NCBI RefSeq assembly: GCF_963678635.1
Contig: NC_087065.1
Span: 53,575,858 to 53,639,857 of the forward strand
DNA length: 64,000 nucleotides
Reading direction: 5' to 3'
From: Symsagittifera roscoffensis
Lineage: Eukaryota; Xenacoelomorpha; Acoela; Convolutidae
In this document: positions 47,369 to 58,880 of the stretch, one piece after another
How the letters are laid out: each line of letters begins with the position of its first letter
How positions within the stretch are numbered: position 1 is the first letter of the stretch
Made by a program: the position numbers and the translations under genes
Notes under the pieces: generated by a model
What the model saw: the letters and a program-made list of their open reading frames with translations, nothing else
Told to the model about the DNA's origin: nothing
The model's database searches: none

Positions 47369-48517
47369 CACAGAGGCGAAGAGGAGCTTCGCACTACTTG
47401 CAATACAACAGAAATTTGGGGGGAAAAGTTCAAACTAGACGAAACAAAAAAATCAAATGTCTCGGTAAAAGACTACTAGGGGCCTGGGAAGCTGTAGGTG
47501 CGTGTTTGGTATTTTTATAGGATTGTGTTATACTGATACAGGACGAAATGTGTAACTTCAAAGATTGGAATTTGCCAAAAACCTTAGTTGTTCCAACAAA
47601 TTAGGTGAGTAGAGTGAACAATTTTATGATATTGGAATTTTTCCACAAAAAATAATGTTTCTCTGGCAAAAAATTAATATTTCTGCCGGAAATAATCTCG
47701 GAACCGATTCTTTCGATTGAGTTTTTCATCTCATCTCAGATTTGATAGGGTAGTTTTTAAGAAAAATCAAAAAGTTGTTAACAAACCGAGGGCCATACAT
47801 TTATGTGTAAAAAAAGTTAGGAGTAGCTGCTTATGCTATGGAGCTTTTCAGATCCATTCTGTCCATTGAAATAAAAATTTCCGATTTGTGAGGGTTGTTT
47901 TTGAGAGCATGAAAAAAATCAAAAATATGGGTCAAATATTCCCCGACACATAACTTTGAAGTCAGACGAGACTAGGTAGTATGCAGGCATACAAGGTAGT
48001 AGGCAGTCTTTCCATGATAACCGCTTTGCTAGGAGGAAAAAACTTTCAAAAGCGTCAAAACAATTAAAAACCCGATCCAATTGAATTTCTTAATACCTTT
48101 TTTTTAATCAAAAATGAATTCTAAGCAAATAAGCTAAGCAAAAAAATTTGACATTCAAATCAGCAATGGAACAAAACTTACGAAGCGAAAACAAACCCGA
48201 CTTTTATAAGTAGACATCAGTCGAAACTGAAGTCCAACTGAAACTTTGTGGAGTCCAAGTGAAACTACAATGAACAACACTTGCAATTAACATGATACTT
48301 GATTATATATATATTTAAAAAATCTGGCAACTAAGCCGACAAAACTTGAGAAGACAAAATAAAGTCCGACAAAAAACAATCGAAAAAAAATATATTTTTT
48401 TCCATGTTTATTTACTAAAAAAAAACAAGTTTCGACCGGGAATCGAACCTCGGATCTTAGGTAGAAAAGGCGACGGCATTACCTCTCAGCGACGCTAGAA
48501 GTAACCTGGAAGTTGTT
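47369..48517 (+). repeat. Hairpin-ended element, copy 5 (right end missing)
   Basis: Starts CACAGAGGCGAAGAGGAGC. The interior matches copy 3 (GATTGGAATTTGCCAAAAAC, AATATGGGTCAAATATTCCC). It carries a tRNA-like module at 48433-48500 and then runs directly into the head of copy 6 without a terminal hairpin. Confidence 0.65.
48433..48500 (-). repeat. tRNA-derived module
   Basis: On the minus strand, CGTCGCTGAGAGGTAATGCC and CGAGGTTCGATTCCCGGTCG: both internal promoter boxes are close to consensus. Embedded in element copy 5. Confidence 0.65.
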
Positions 48518-49704
48518 GCAGAGGCAAAAACGAGCTTCGCACCAATTTTAAGATTAAAACAGCATGACTCTGAAGAAGTAGCAAACAAGATTACTTTCAT
48601 TGAAGTTTTGCAGGAGGTCCTTGTGAGGTTGATATTGAGCATTCGAAAACATGGAGCCAGAGTCTTATGGATCTTTAAAACAAAACCAAAAACTTCGATG
48701 CAGCAAAAAATTAGGTTGAAAAGCCAACAAAATTATAACCGAGCTGAAAATAAACCAAAAAGTACTGCTTATTTAGTCTCCACGAGTACTTTATAAGTAG
48801 TGAATGCAAGACCTATTTCGAAAACTAAAGCGACAGAGTTCAAGCGGACAAACATAAAGAAAAAACTTGGAATACATCACTAACAAAGCAGGTCAAACTA
48901 GCAAACATAAATTGGAAAAGCCGCAAAGTTTGGTAAAAAGTTAAATTTACCAACATTTTCATAAATTCGTATCAATTTTTATGGAACAAAAATCACTTTT
49001 AACAGAAAATAACATGCCAAATAAGACAACTGATTATTGGAAGTGCGTCGGAACAAAAAGAAACTTAGAAGGAAGCTGAATGTTCAAACAGTGTCTATGC
49101 AACAGGAACTAAGTCATAAAAAAGACGGACAATTGGCCGAAAAATCAGAAAATTTCTAGTTTGAAAAAAAAAGCTCAGGCAAAATTAGAACTACAATCCT
49201 TTGTCGTCTCAAGCATATGAATTACTTCTACGCCGGATGCGCTAGATAATTGATTGATCTTGAATTTAATAGAATAAACTATCTTAAAAGCCGATAATTG
49301 ATTTTAAACAATAATTTTTTTCAAAAAAAAAAATTGCATTTTTTATGTTTACTATTTTCTGATTGTACAAAGGAGGGCTTAAAAGGGTGATTTACAATTT
49401 CAAAAATTATTTGTGAGGAAAAACATTAAAAACTAAGCCGATTGAATCAAGCAATAAAGCCGACAGAATGAAAGTCGAACGACCTTGGTGTCGAAAATCT
49501 ACCAAAAATTTTCGAATTTGATAGAACCTTAGAAGAAAACTCTTAACGTAAACTCAAAGCCATTTCAATAACCATGCTAAGAATTGCCCATGCGTATAAA
49601 CCCTGGGTATAAAATATACGGATTACCATTTGACCATTCTGTGAACTAAGATTTTTACGGGAAAGTCTGCTACCCGATAGCAGTACCTTTGCTTATCGCC
49701 AGGG
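48518..49704 (+). repeat. Hairpin-ended element, copy 6, with tRNA-like module
   Basis: Starts GCAGAGGCAAAAACGAGCTT. Ends ACCTTTGCTTATCGCCAGGG near 49684-49704 after the block TTTTTACGGGAAAGTCTGCT. A degraded tRNA-like module lies at 49174-49240 on the minus strand. Confidence 0.6.
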
Positions 49705-50401
49705 TGAAGACACAATGATAAAGAAACTTTGAAAAACGTATAAAATTTTTACGAGAAAAAAAATAGTTCCCGGTTACATGACACTTGCCAAAAAGACCTG
49801 AGAAAAAACTCTCCATGACGAAATAAAAACGATGAAATCTAAGCTAGAAAAAACTTTAGGTCCCCTTGCCCTCAGAACAGACACTCACACAAAATTTGCA
49901 ATGCTCAAGAAATTTTCAAATAAAAACTTCACGGCCATCAAATCATGCAAAAGGAGGACAAAAAGTCGATGTAAAATGAGCCGAAACCTAAAAAACCCAA
50001 AAAACATTCTCTAAATCGAGTTGCTAAAATCACAACCAAGTTTAACAGCCATATTCAATTAGGCCCATATAAGTTTATTGCAGGAAACAGGACCTGTACA
50101 CGAATGAGTTTGATTGAATTCAGGAGCTGAATTTTGTGAACAATGTTATTATTGAAAAAAAACCTCGAGAACCCAAGATTATTGAACTAAATCTAAATTT
50201 ACCATTTTTATTTGACCATTCTGAGACCAAAGCGAAAAAATGTCTTCAGCCAATTGCTTGCAATACCTTGGTTTATCACAAATATAAAAATAAAAACTAA
50301 ATGTGCATAAAACTAAAAACAGTTTAACGAAATTGTTTATAATATTAAATTAATTTTGAATAATACTAAAAACAGTTCTCATTGTTCCGATTAATGAATA
50401 T
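49705..50401. other. Intergenic, repeat remnants
   Basis: Diverged element fragments, such as TACCTTGGTTTATCACAAAT near 50265. No gene. Confidence 0.4.
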
Positions 50402-51160
50402 AGGGAAGAACTTTGTTTCAGCCTTTAGTTTTTGTCTTCCATGTAAAATCAGGTACATCAGAATTAGTTGAGTGATATATAAAATTAAAGTCTCTTCAGT
50501 CATGAGTCGAACGACATAATTTAGTTTGAAAGCTTCATCAGTGTCGAGAACAATCGTTTGCAAAATTTTGCTTATCATTCTAACTAGCAGGTGCACTGCA
50601 GCCAAAGCTGCTCCTCAAATGGCAACGCTCATCTTCAACAGAAAATCAGGTTGGATTGATGAATGGCTAGCTGGTTGTAGTGACAACTCGATGAAGGAGT
50701 GGATGGAATGCGGGCAGAATGTACGGATGGATAGACAGATAGATGAGTGGACGCATGGATAGCTGTCTATATGGCTCGTTAAGGGAACAACTTTGTTTCA
50801 GCCTTTAGTGTTTTTGTCTTCCACGTAAAATCAGGTACATCAGAATTAGTGGAGTAAAATATCAAATAAGAGTCTCTTCAGTCATGAGTCGAACAACATA
50901 ATTTTGTTTGAAAGTTTCATCAAAGCCGAGAAAAATCGTTTGCAAAATTTTGCTTTTCAGTCTAACTAGCCGGTGCACTGCAGCCAAAGCTGCTCCTGGA
51001 AATGGCAACATTCATCTTCAACAGAAAAATAGGTTGGATGGATGAATGGCTAGCTGGTTGCAGTGACGAATCGATGAATGAGTGGATGGAATGCGGGCAG
51101 GATGGACGGATGGATAGATCGATGAATGGACGCACGGATAGCTGTCTATATGGCTCGTTT
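50402..51160 (+). repeat. 380-bp tandem duplication (two units)
   Basis: Unit 1 is 50402-50781 and unit 2 is 50782-51160. Both start AGGGAA(G/C)AACTTTGTTTCA, pass through an inverted family-B repeat and AACTAGC(A/C)GGTGCACTGC, and end TGTCTATATGGCTCGTT. The units are diverged by scattered substitutions, so the duplication is not recent. Confidence 0.85.
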
Positions 51161-52045
51161 GAAAGACGACTGGCTGGATGTATGGATGGAATAATGGTTG
51201 ACGGTTTGGACGAATGGCTTGATTGATGAGAGGATGACTGGATGGGCTAGATGGATGGATGAATAGTTGGGTGAAAGGCTATATGCAATGATTCTGGATA
51301 GATGACTAGATGGCTGGCTGCATAGCTAGATGAATGGAGGGCTGGCTGTATGGTGAATAGCGGGATAGAACGACGACCGAATGGATGGATGGCAAGATGG
51401 ATGGATGGCTAGATGGATGCATGGCTTGATGGATGAATGCGAGGCGGATAAGTATCTATCTAAATGAATGGATGGCTAGATCGATTATGAATGGCCGGAT
51501 GTATGACTGGCTGAACGTAGAGATGGACTACCCGATGATTGATGGCTGGTCGATATTGGTGGATCGTTGGATAGATTACAGGATGGGCGGGAGGCTATAT
51601 TGATGAATAGATGGCTGGTTAACAGTATAGATGGAAGGTAGGATAGATGTTTGAATGGCTGGATCAATATTTAGACGTATGGCTAGATAGATGGATGGTT
51701 GGTTGGATTGAACTATGGTTGAATGGATGGATGGCTGGTTGGATGGATCGGCCGATGGCTAGATGGATGGTGGCTTAATGGATGGCCGGTTGGGTGGATG
51801 CACGGCAGTATGGATATTGGCAAGACGGTTGGAGAAATCGATGGACACTTAGATGGCCGGATAGATGAACAAAAGAACTGCTATATGGCTGGTTGGAATA
51901 ATGGCTGAAATGATGGATGGCTGCTGGGATGGATGGTTGGCTAGTTGGATCGAGGAATGGTTAGACGCGAAAATGGTTGGTTGGATGGTTAGATAGACGG
52001 CTGGGTGAATAGAGGGATGACATGGATGAATGTACAACGATGTAT
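50640..52045 (+). repeat. GGAT-type degenerate minisatellite, ~1.4 kb
   Basis: Runs of GATGGATGGCTGGATGGA and variants with a 4-bp base period and occasional non-conforming segments. The first part overlaps the 380-bp duplication. Translated frames rich in W, D, G and M (for example MDGWLVGWIGRWLDGWW) are a by-product of the repeat. Confidence 0.9.
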
Positions 52046-52611
52046 GAATGGCTGAATAAGGGCTCCATAATGGATGAATATTCCGATGACTTTCCTTTTA
52101 TATTTCCGATCTCCCATGATACAAAATCTGGCTACTGAGAAAACTTGCCATGTACTATTTGAAGGCACATTTCGGAAGCTTTTTACAAACAAATTTTCAT
52201 CTTAATTAGAGGCAGCACTTCCTTAATGAACTGCTGCCAGTTATAAAAACCAAAATACTTCACTTGGAATAGAATAAACACGTTTAGAGACCTAAAATAG
52301 AATGCATTTATCCAAGTAGATTGATTTCTTGGGTTTTAGAAACTGCAGTATTGCGGACGTTTTGTTAAATTTACAGACTAAATATATTTACAGACTATAT
52401 ATATGATACTTTCGGGGTTTGTGAATCTTTATTTAAGTCGAATCCCTTATGAAGGAAGTCAATCTGAATTCATATTAGAAAATCTGAAAGAAAGCGTGTC
52501 AACTATATCAGATCTTTTTTCAAGATAGTTTGAAGACTTCTTTTTGGTTGAGAAATTTCTTCCATTCGCTCGTTCTGCCATGGGAATAAACCCGTAGAGC
52601 AAATTAACCAA
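52046..52611. other. 3' flank of the first SLC35G-like gene
   Basis: AT-rich. Nothing recognised and no strong polyadenylation signal picked out by eye. Confidence 0.4.
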
Positions 52612-55600
52612 TTAAGTAGACGTTTTCGAATGCTCGCTCCCTTCAATGTCTTCAAGAACTATTGCACTCTTCTTTGCTTTTTTATTATCTCTCTCTTGAC
52701 TGGTTACAGCTAAGTGTTTAGCGACAAAAAGAGATAGCACAGACAGTAGGATGAGTAGAAAACCCGAGTAATGGAGTGGGTTGAAATTGGGCAATGTGTG
52801 ATAGAGAGCGAAGTCTGCGATGGGCATGAAGACTACTTGTGTCGTTAGCAGAATTGGTAGCAAGGTGATCTTCTCGTATTTTAGACTGAAACAACATAAG
52901 ATCAATTAAAATTAAATGTAAAAAATGAAAGTTTAAAAATTAGAGTTAATATTAGATTATCATACCGTAAATCATGTTACCACGTATTTCAGCAGCCAAA
53001 TATTCAAATGGAAAATTTGCCCCCATTGGGGGAGGGGTAGAAAAAAAGGATTTTAGGGCCAGTGGTTGTAAAATACCTGAAGAAGAAACAAAACTGAAGT
53101 CCCATTGAGAATAGAACTATGAAGATGAAGGCAAGTTTGACATTGATGGCACATACAGTGAATAGAAGATGTAAGCTTCCAGATAAAGAAAGAGCCAGCA
53201 AGGAAAACATACATCCACTAAAACCAAACAAGAATATCGTTTTCCTTTTCCAACAACGGTAACTTTGATAATAAAACAGAAGGATAAAAACAAAAAATTG
53301 GAGAAAAAAATCCACTTGTTTTCCGGTTTTTTAGATTCCAGGCGGTGGCAGTGGTTCAATTAATAATCTTCAAGCTTGTGGTAATTCTGGGGCTTTAACA
53401 TGATACCTTTTTAGCATTTTGCGTACACAATTTTTCCAAATTCTAGACTGTCTTCAGTATTGTGATTTTCGTGTCTAAACAGTATTTTTTCCCGGTAACC
53501 CTTTTTTTTAAAACATTCAAATTGCAAAAGCTTTGCCATAACTTACACGAATGCCTGCAACATTGCTGCAACAGCCCAATGTATTTGGCCCGAAAGCGAT
53601 ATCATTCGCATTAGCGTGCCTCCGAAGGCGAACGAAATCATACCAGACAGAAACACGGCCACTCCAAAATAGAATCTAATCCCTGAACTGTCTGCCGTTT
53701 CTTCTGATAAATCGTCTGATATTTTCTTCTCCGCGAATCCAAACACTGGAGGCTGTATGACTAGAAATGCCCCTGTCATGGCACCAAGAGCGCATCCAAG
53801 TTGGAACAAAGTCGGTTTTTCTCCTTAAAAATCAAATAACACATTTTTCTCGAAACTTAGATAAATTTTTCGAACTGTTTTAGAATTTCAAACATGACTG
53901 TAAGGGCTTTAATAGGATACGACGCTTGACCACAGTACGAGCGCTCTCCGAATTGTTCAAAATCGGCTGCAAATAAACCCCACCCTACACAAAGTTCCTT
54001 CCCACTCTAAGAAAATGATCCAGTTCTCCAAAAGCTGTTTCAAATTGTTTTCGAACGTTAGATACCCGAAGATTTGAAGTTGTTAAACAGACAAGTTGTG
54101 AAAAGTCTTGATTCCGACTTGATAACGCTTGCTAAACGCAAGCGTAAAAACTATCAAAAAAATTGCAAAATCTGGAATCCAATTTTTCAATTTAATTTAC
54201 AAAACGCTGTGACAAAGTGAACGGAAACATAGAAAAAAGTAAGCACTAGACAAAAAAAACTTTTTCTGAACAATTACGAACCCAAAAAATTACGAACCCA
54301 ACCCAAACTTTCATTTCGATAACATAGCCAACAGACAGTTGCGAAAGATTCAATAAACGCAAGTAAACACAAAAAAGTACTGACTTGATTGTTTTGCACA
54401 AATCTCAGCTTTCGAACTTCCAAGAACAAATAGATGAACTTAAAGCTCTACAACAATTCTTGATGGACACTTTTTATAAAAAAAAAACTCAATGTGAGAA
54501 AACTAGATCAATAGGTAAAATTTGTATTTCACAAGGAAAATCGGATGATCAAATTCCAATTTCGAAATTAGAAGGAACACAATTTAGGACTTTTCCCGAA
54601 ACTAAATTCATTGACTCTTCTTAAACATTTACAAAACGATACAAAACAAGCAAAGCCGCTAAGTCGCAAAAAACCACAAAAATGTCAAAAAATGTCAAAG
54701 AATAAGGCTAGACTTGAAACAAAACATGCTAAGACCACAGAATTTGAAATTAGCATCGGAAGAAAATTTACCAAGCGTTAACAAGCCGAAAACACCTTAG
54801 CAGAAACCTTTAAAGCCGAAAAAATCAACAAAACTTAAGACTGATAAACATTTTTATTAAGAGCCACTCACCCTCAAATCGCACACAAAACCATATTTGC
54901 TCGTCAATGAAACAATATGAGGCCACTAAGCCGAAATTCAAAAAAAAATTTATGACTAATACAAACTTATCAAGTCCCCCTCATATTCGAAACACACACA
55001 CGCACATGCTAACTTTTTCGCTCGTCAAAGACGCAATAAAAGGCATTTCAGCCAATTTCATATAGGCCGAAGACAATCAAGCGAAAAACGAAACAAAAAA
55101 GCCGAAAAACTCTTGTAATGAAAAACGATAAATTCTTTTTAGCATTTTCGGCGATCCAAAGTGGAGCATAAAACTTAGCTTATACTTGAAACTACTCAAA
55201 AATAGGCCATTAAGTCGATAAAAAATAAGCCAAAACCAATTGGGCAGAGTGAAGTTTTTCAGCAATCTATATATGTAAGCAGACAATTAATAAGCCCTCA
55301 AAAACGGAATACTTCCCGTTTGGAAAAAAAACAGGTCTTGTCAGATACGAACCCAAGACTGTTGCCTTCCCAGGCGTATTCGTTACCTCCGAACCAAATG
55401 TACCGAGACGCAAAGATAAATATCTTATGACCTGAACCTAAATTTATCAGTTCTTATTTTTACCATTCTGTGAACAAAGTTATTTACGGTTAAAAAAAGT
55501 CTAGAAGTCGAATGCAATACAATTACTTATCGCAAGGGTAAATATTCGAAAAAAAAACAAAAACAAACACAAAGATCTATCAAAATTATGATAGTTCGTC

Positions 55601-56931
55601 TCTATTGGTAATGAAAAAAGTTTGTCTAAAAACCATGCCAAGGCAACAGAATGCGATAATAACAATTTACACAGAGGCAAAGATGAGCTTCGCAACACTT
55701 GCGATGCAAAACACACATTGCGCAACAAAATAGTGAATGAAAAAAGACAGAAGTCGATAAAAAAATTCTGAAAAATTATTCTGAAAAAAAAACTACTAGA
55801 AAACATAAAATGACCAGACTTGAAAAAATGGAAATCATCTACCGACCGGCAACAAAGGCGACAAACTTTGGGTCGAAACCTGTTGAGCCAAAACAAAACT
55901 ATTGTCACATAAAACTTCATTAAATTTTGAAGTTTTTACGACCCATTCAAACGGAAACATATAATCACAAACGGATATATTTGCCCTCGAAATTAAGCGA
56001 AACAAGTTGACGAAGTCGATCCTCAAGAAATGAAGATCCTGTAGAAGGTGTTGTTTACGGTGAAAAATTCTAGTACCCGATTGCAATACCCTTGCTTATC
56101 GCAAAAGTAAAAATCGAAAAAGCGGTAACTTTAGCAGAAACCTTTTGAACACATACAATGACACTTAAAAATTTATTAAATGGCTGATTCAAATAATAAT
56201 TCGTAAAATTAACGAAACAAACCCTACGTAAAATAATGAATGCTACAATCATGGTGAAGACAGCTTGTGTCTGAAGAAGGAATCCCAGCTCAGTGAGAGG
56301 GAAAAAAGCCATGCTCCAGTAGAAACATCCCGCAGCTGACCCATCACAAAGAGATCTCAATAGAAGCAACTTCCAGTGACTACTTAATTGTCTGAAACAC
56401 ATACATAAATTTTCAATTGAATTTCATTTTTCATTTATTATATATTCAATATCAAATTTGATTTTTTTTCTTTCAAAGAAAATAGGCATGCGAAAGAGGC
56501 AAATGTGGCAAAAAGCATTGAATAGAAAATACAGATAATTGCGTGCCAGCTTGCCGCCCAGCTTACACTTTACATCAATTTGAAATCAACGTAAGAAACC
56601 CACGTTCAAACACCGAAAATATGTTGGGTCGTATTTAACCGCTATACATTTCATTGGTTTGCCAGTAAATTAAGTTCGTATCAACATATATTTCAATCGG
56701 TATCACTGACCTGAAAAGACCATATCCACAGCTGAAGATAGAAATACAGAGCAAGACTAGAAAGGCTCCAGTACAGCGATAGAAGAAGGCCACGAGAGGT
56801 GTCACTTTCGTGTATTTAACACATGTGAACATCAAAGTCACACAAGCCGACGCACCAATTCCAAATAATTTGCCACGCGACACTTTCCAAACTGCAACCA
56901 GTGAATTTCCAATAGATTCCAGAGCAGCCAT
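52612..56931 (-). CDS. SLC35G-like EamA/DMT-superfamily transporter, paralog A
   Basis: A predicted multi-pass membrane protein of the drug/metabolite transporter superfamily, closest by recall to solute carrier 35 member G1; its substrate is unknown. Five coding exons on the minus strand, all GT-AG: 56931-56711, 56391-56228, 53823-53547, 53217-53077 and 52885-52612, totalling 358 codons plus stop (human SLC35G1 is about 365 aa). Start: the ATG at 56931 (MAALESIGNSLVAVWKVSRG). Two EamA halves: the first has FFYRCTGAFLVLL, HWKLLLLRSLCDGSAAG, FFPLTELGFLLQTQAVFTMI and the hinge REKPTLFQLG; the second starts at about SSGIRFYFG and ends with KYEKITLLPILLTTQVVFMP and a hydrophilic tail. About ten hydrophobic segments are visible. 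Introns 1-4 are about 319, 2404, 329 and 191 bp. An acceptor 11 nt inside exon 2 (AAGTAG/TCACTGG) could give a form lacking four residues. A tandem paralog lies 2.5 kb upstream. Confidence 0.9.
55333..55400 (-). repeat. tRNA-derived module
   Basis: On the minus strand, TTCGGAGGTAACGAATACGC and CTTGGGTTCGTATCTGACAA. Similar to the modules at 9891 and 24832. Confidence 0.6.
55670..56106 (+). repeat. Hairpin-ended element, copy 7 (short, ~440 bp)
   Basis: Starts CACAGAGGCAAAGATGAGC, then CACTTGCGATGCAAAACACA. Ends TTGCAATACCCTTGCTTATC with a partial stem at 56090-56106. Contains the 8.9-kb-like segment GAAGTTTTTACGACCCATTC. Confidence 0.65.
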
Positions 56932-57879
56932 CTTTTTTAGATTGGTTTCTGCTGCAGATCATACGATCATACAAGCATTCAAAGAGCCCGATGGTAATGA
57001 TATGCAGCTACTGAAGGATAGATTACATCCATGGGTAATATTTACATAAATTTGATTACAATTGTTATACATGATTGCCCAACATGATTGATCTGAAAAT
57101 AACAGATTAGCACAACAGCTCAAATTATATGGAGAAACTTAAGAAGAAAGATTTGAAAGCTCTTTCTCGCACATATAATTGTTTTTGAAACGCATATGAA
57201 AAAATAACATACCAACAAATTAAACAAATGAGAAAATAACATACCAACAACAAATTATGAACTCGAAAGACATCGAAAAAAATCTATAGAATGGTTTTTT
57301 GGAGAACTTTCAACTTTTGAGATTCAAGTAAAATATTTAGTCTTAATGCGCGTTCTACTTCATAACTCTTTCAAATAAAAACCAACACAAATCGAAAAAA
57401 AAAACTGGATGACTGGCAGTTTCCTATTCCACTGGGAAACCTGAAAAATAAAATCCATTATTGAAAATAACAATCTGTCAAGCCTTCTCGCATCATTTGC
57501 ATGTTTCACATTGGAATGCGTTATTTCTCATTCAGTTAGTAGATGAATTTGAAGTGAACGTCAATCACAAGAGGCGAAGCGTAGTTTCGTACCATCTGTA
57601 ATACACAACATAAATAGCACGGCAGCTAGTCGAAAAAAATAGGACGATTAAAAATAGAAGAAAATGCCTAAAAGATTCCTTGGGATGTTTCAATGTAAAA
57701 TCAAAACAGTTAAGATTACGTAATTCGTACCCAATTTGTCATGTAGTCGACACGAAAATTTGAACATCAGTGAAATTTCCCCTTTTAAATATTCCCCTGA
57801 ATTTATTATTGAAAACGACTGGTGCTAATAATTTCAAATTAAAATTTTTGTACAGATTGCAATTACAGAAACTAAATAA

Positions 57880-58095
57880 TGAAATTTTATGAATTACGTC
57901 AAGATTGCAATTAACTTTGGCCCTAACAATTTCAACTTAATAATTTTTATATACAGATTGCAATTACAGAAACCAAATAATGAAATTTTATGGGTGCATA
58001 TACAAAACAGTCCCATACAAAACAGTCCCATACAAAAGAGTCCGAAACATCAAAAAAAGGTTCTAAAAAACAGTCCCATACAAAACAGTCCAAAA
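57880..58095 (+). repeat. ACAAAACAGTCCCAT minisatellite with leader segment
   Basis: The unit ACAAAACAGTCCCAT is repeated about five times between 58005 and 58095 with degenerate spacing. It is preceded by TTTATGAATTACGTCAAGAT and then TTGCAATTAACTTTGGCCCT, which recurs in direct orientation at 59334-59373. Confidence 0.8.
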
Positions 58096-58221
58096 CCAGT
58101 TGAATTTCATGACCTTGATCTTTTGGCGCCGACAGAATTGATCTACGCTTTGAAAACTCAAACAGCGGCAATTAAAGATCAAAGAGCCAAATTTGGAACA
58201 ATAATTCGGATGAAAATCAAA

Positions 58222-58300
58222 GGACTCATGGTTTAATGGTTAAAGCGTTAGTCTCAAACTCTAGAGATCAAAGGACCGAATCTCCGGCGGCACAAAAAAT
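58222..58300 (+). repeat. tRNA-like module on the opposite strand to the others
   Basis: CTCATGGTTTAATGGTTAAA (A-box region) and AGGACCGAATCTCC (B-box region), about 75 nt. It is the only plus-strand tRNA-like module noticed in the window. Stem pairing is incomplete. Confidence 0.5.
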
Positions 58301-58559
58301 TTTCCAATTTTCCGAAAAAAGTTGAAATTCGGGTAAATATGATAACGGGTATATCTAGGGTACAACAAAGGGTTCAACCTTAGAGGGTTGGGCGGAGGGA
58401 AAAGAAAAATCAACACCTTGTATGTATTCATTATTTTGCCGGTTTCAAATCGACTCTAGCTCAATTTTGAAAAATCAAGGTAATTAATTAACTTGGAAAA
58501 ATTTTATTGCTTGGCAATATGGAATAAATGTGAAAATTAAAAAGAAAAGAAAAATCTGA

Positions 58560-58880
58560 TTATGGCCTATTTACAGCTTGCGGATTAGCAGAATAACTAG
58601 GTAAATGAACAGCTGTTTCTCGGTTCACATAACGTTGGGCTGCGAAAATAGTCTGTCGCGGTGTTACATCGGATACTGCTGCTCGATCTTTAAGTGTTTT
58701 TCTGAACTTACGTTTTTCGATGTCAGCTGGATCGGGGAAGTGGCAGTGATCTTTAACGATCTCAACGGAGTCGTCCTTTGTACGCACACGGCCATTGCAG
58801 CTACTTTCCGCAGCGCCAGGAAAGGGAGTTGTCTGCCAGTGTTCTGTGTTTAATATAAGCATACCCTTCAAAAATCAGTA
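58560..58880 (-). pseudogene. FLYWCH-type zinc-finger fragment
   Basis: The minus-strand frame reads KGMLILNTEHWQTT, then SSCNGRVRTKDD, then VKDHCHFPDPADIEKRKFRK and LKDRAAVSD, ending at a stop at 58560. This order (aromatic-W segment, C, R-x-R-T, H-x-H-x-PD, then a basic helix) is that of FLYWCH-type fingers, often found at the N-terminus of Mutator-like transposases and in a few host proteins. The W-x-C cysteine is replaced by threonine. Only one finger and about 50 following residues are present, with no transposase, so it is probably a relic or an isolated exon. Confidence 0.5.

Larger units (their letters stand above)
53824..56227 (-). other. Intron 2 of SLC35G-like gene A, with repeat insertions
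   Basis: Donor TTAC/GTAGGG and acceptor GATTTTTAAG/GA. It carries a family-B copy (about 53860-54020), an element end at 54120-54145 (CGCTTGCTAAACGCAAGCG), a tRNA-like module (55333-55400) and element copy 7 (55670-56106). It is 2.4 kb, much longer than the other introns of this gene, mainly because of these insertions. Confidence 0.8.
56932..58559. other. Spacer between the two transporter genes, part 1
   Basis: Upstream region of paralog A. An element head near 57572 (AAGAGGCGAAGCGTAGTTTC), a minisatellite at 58005-58095 and a plus-strand tRNA-like module at 58222-58300. No gene. Confidence 0.5.

Noticed and set aside
50640-52045. W/D/G/M-rich ORFs in the GGAT region as repeat proteins
   Set aside because: They are direct translations of a 4-bp-periodic minisatellite, with no start context or splice signals.
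9891-55400. The tRNA-like modules as functional tRNA genes
   Set aside because: They are embedded in dispersed elements, vary strongly in sequence and do not form clean acceptor stems by eye. A covariance-model scan would decide.
57947-58171. ORF with repeated FVWDCFVWDC
   Set aside because: Translation of the ACAAAACAGTCCCAT minisatellite.
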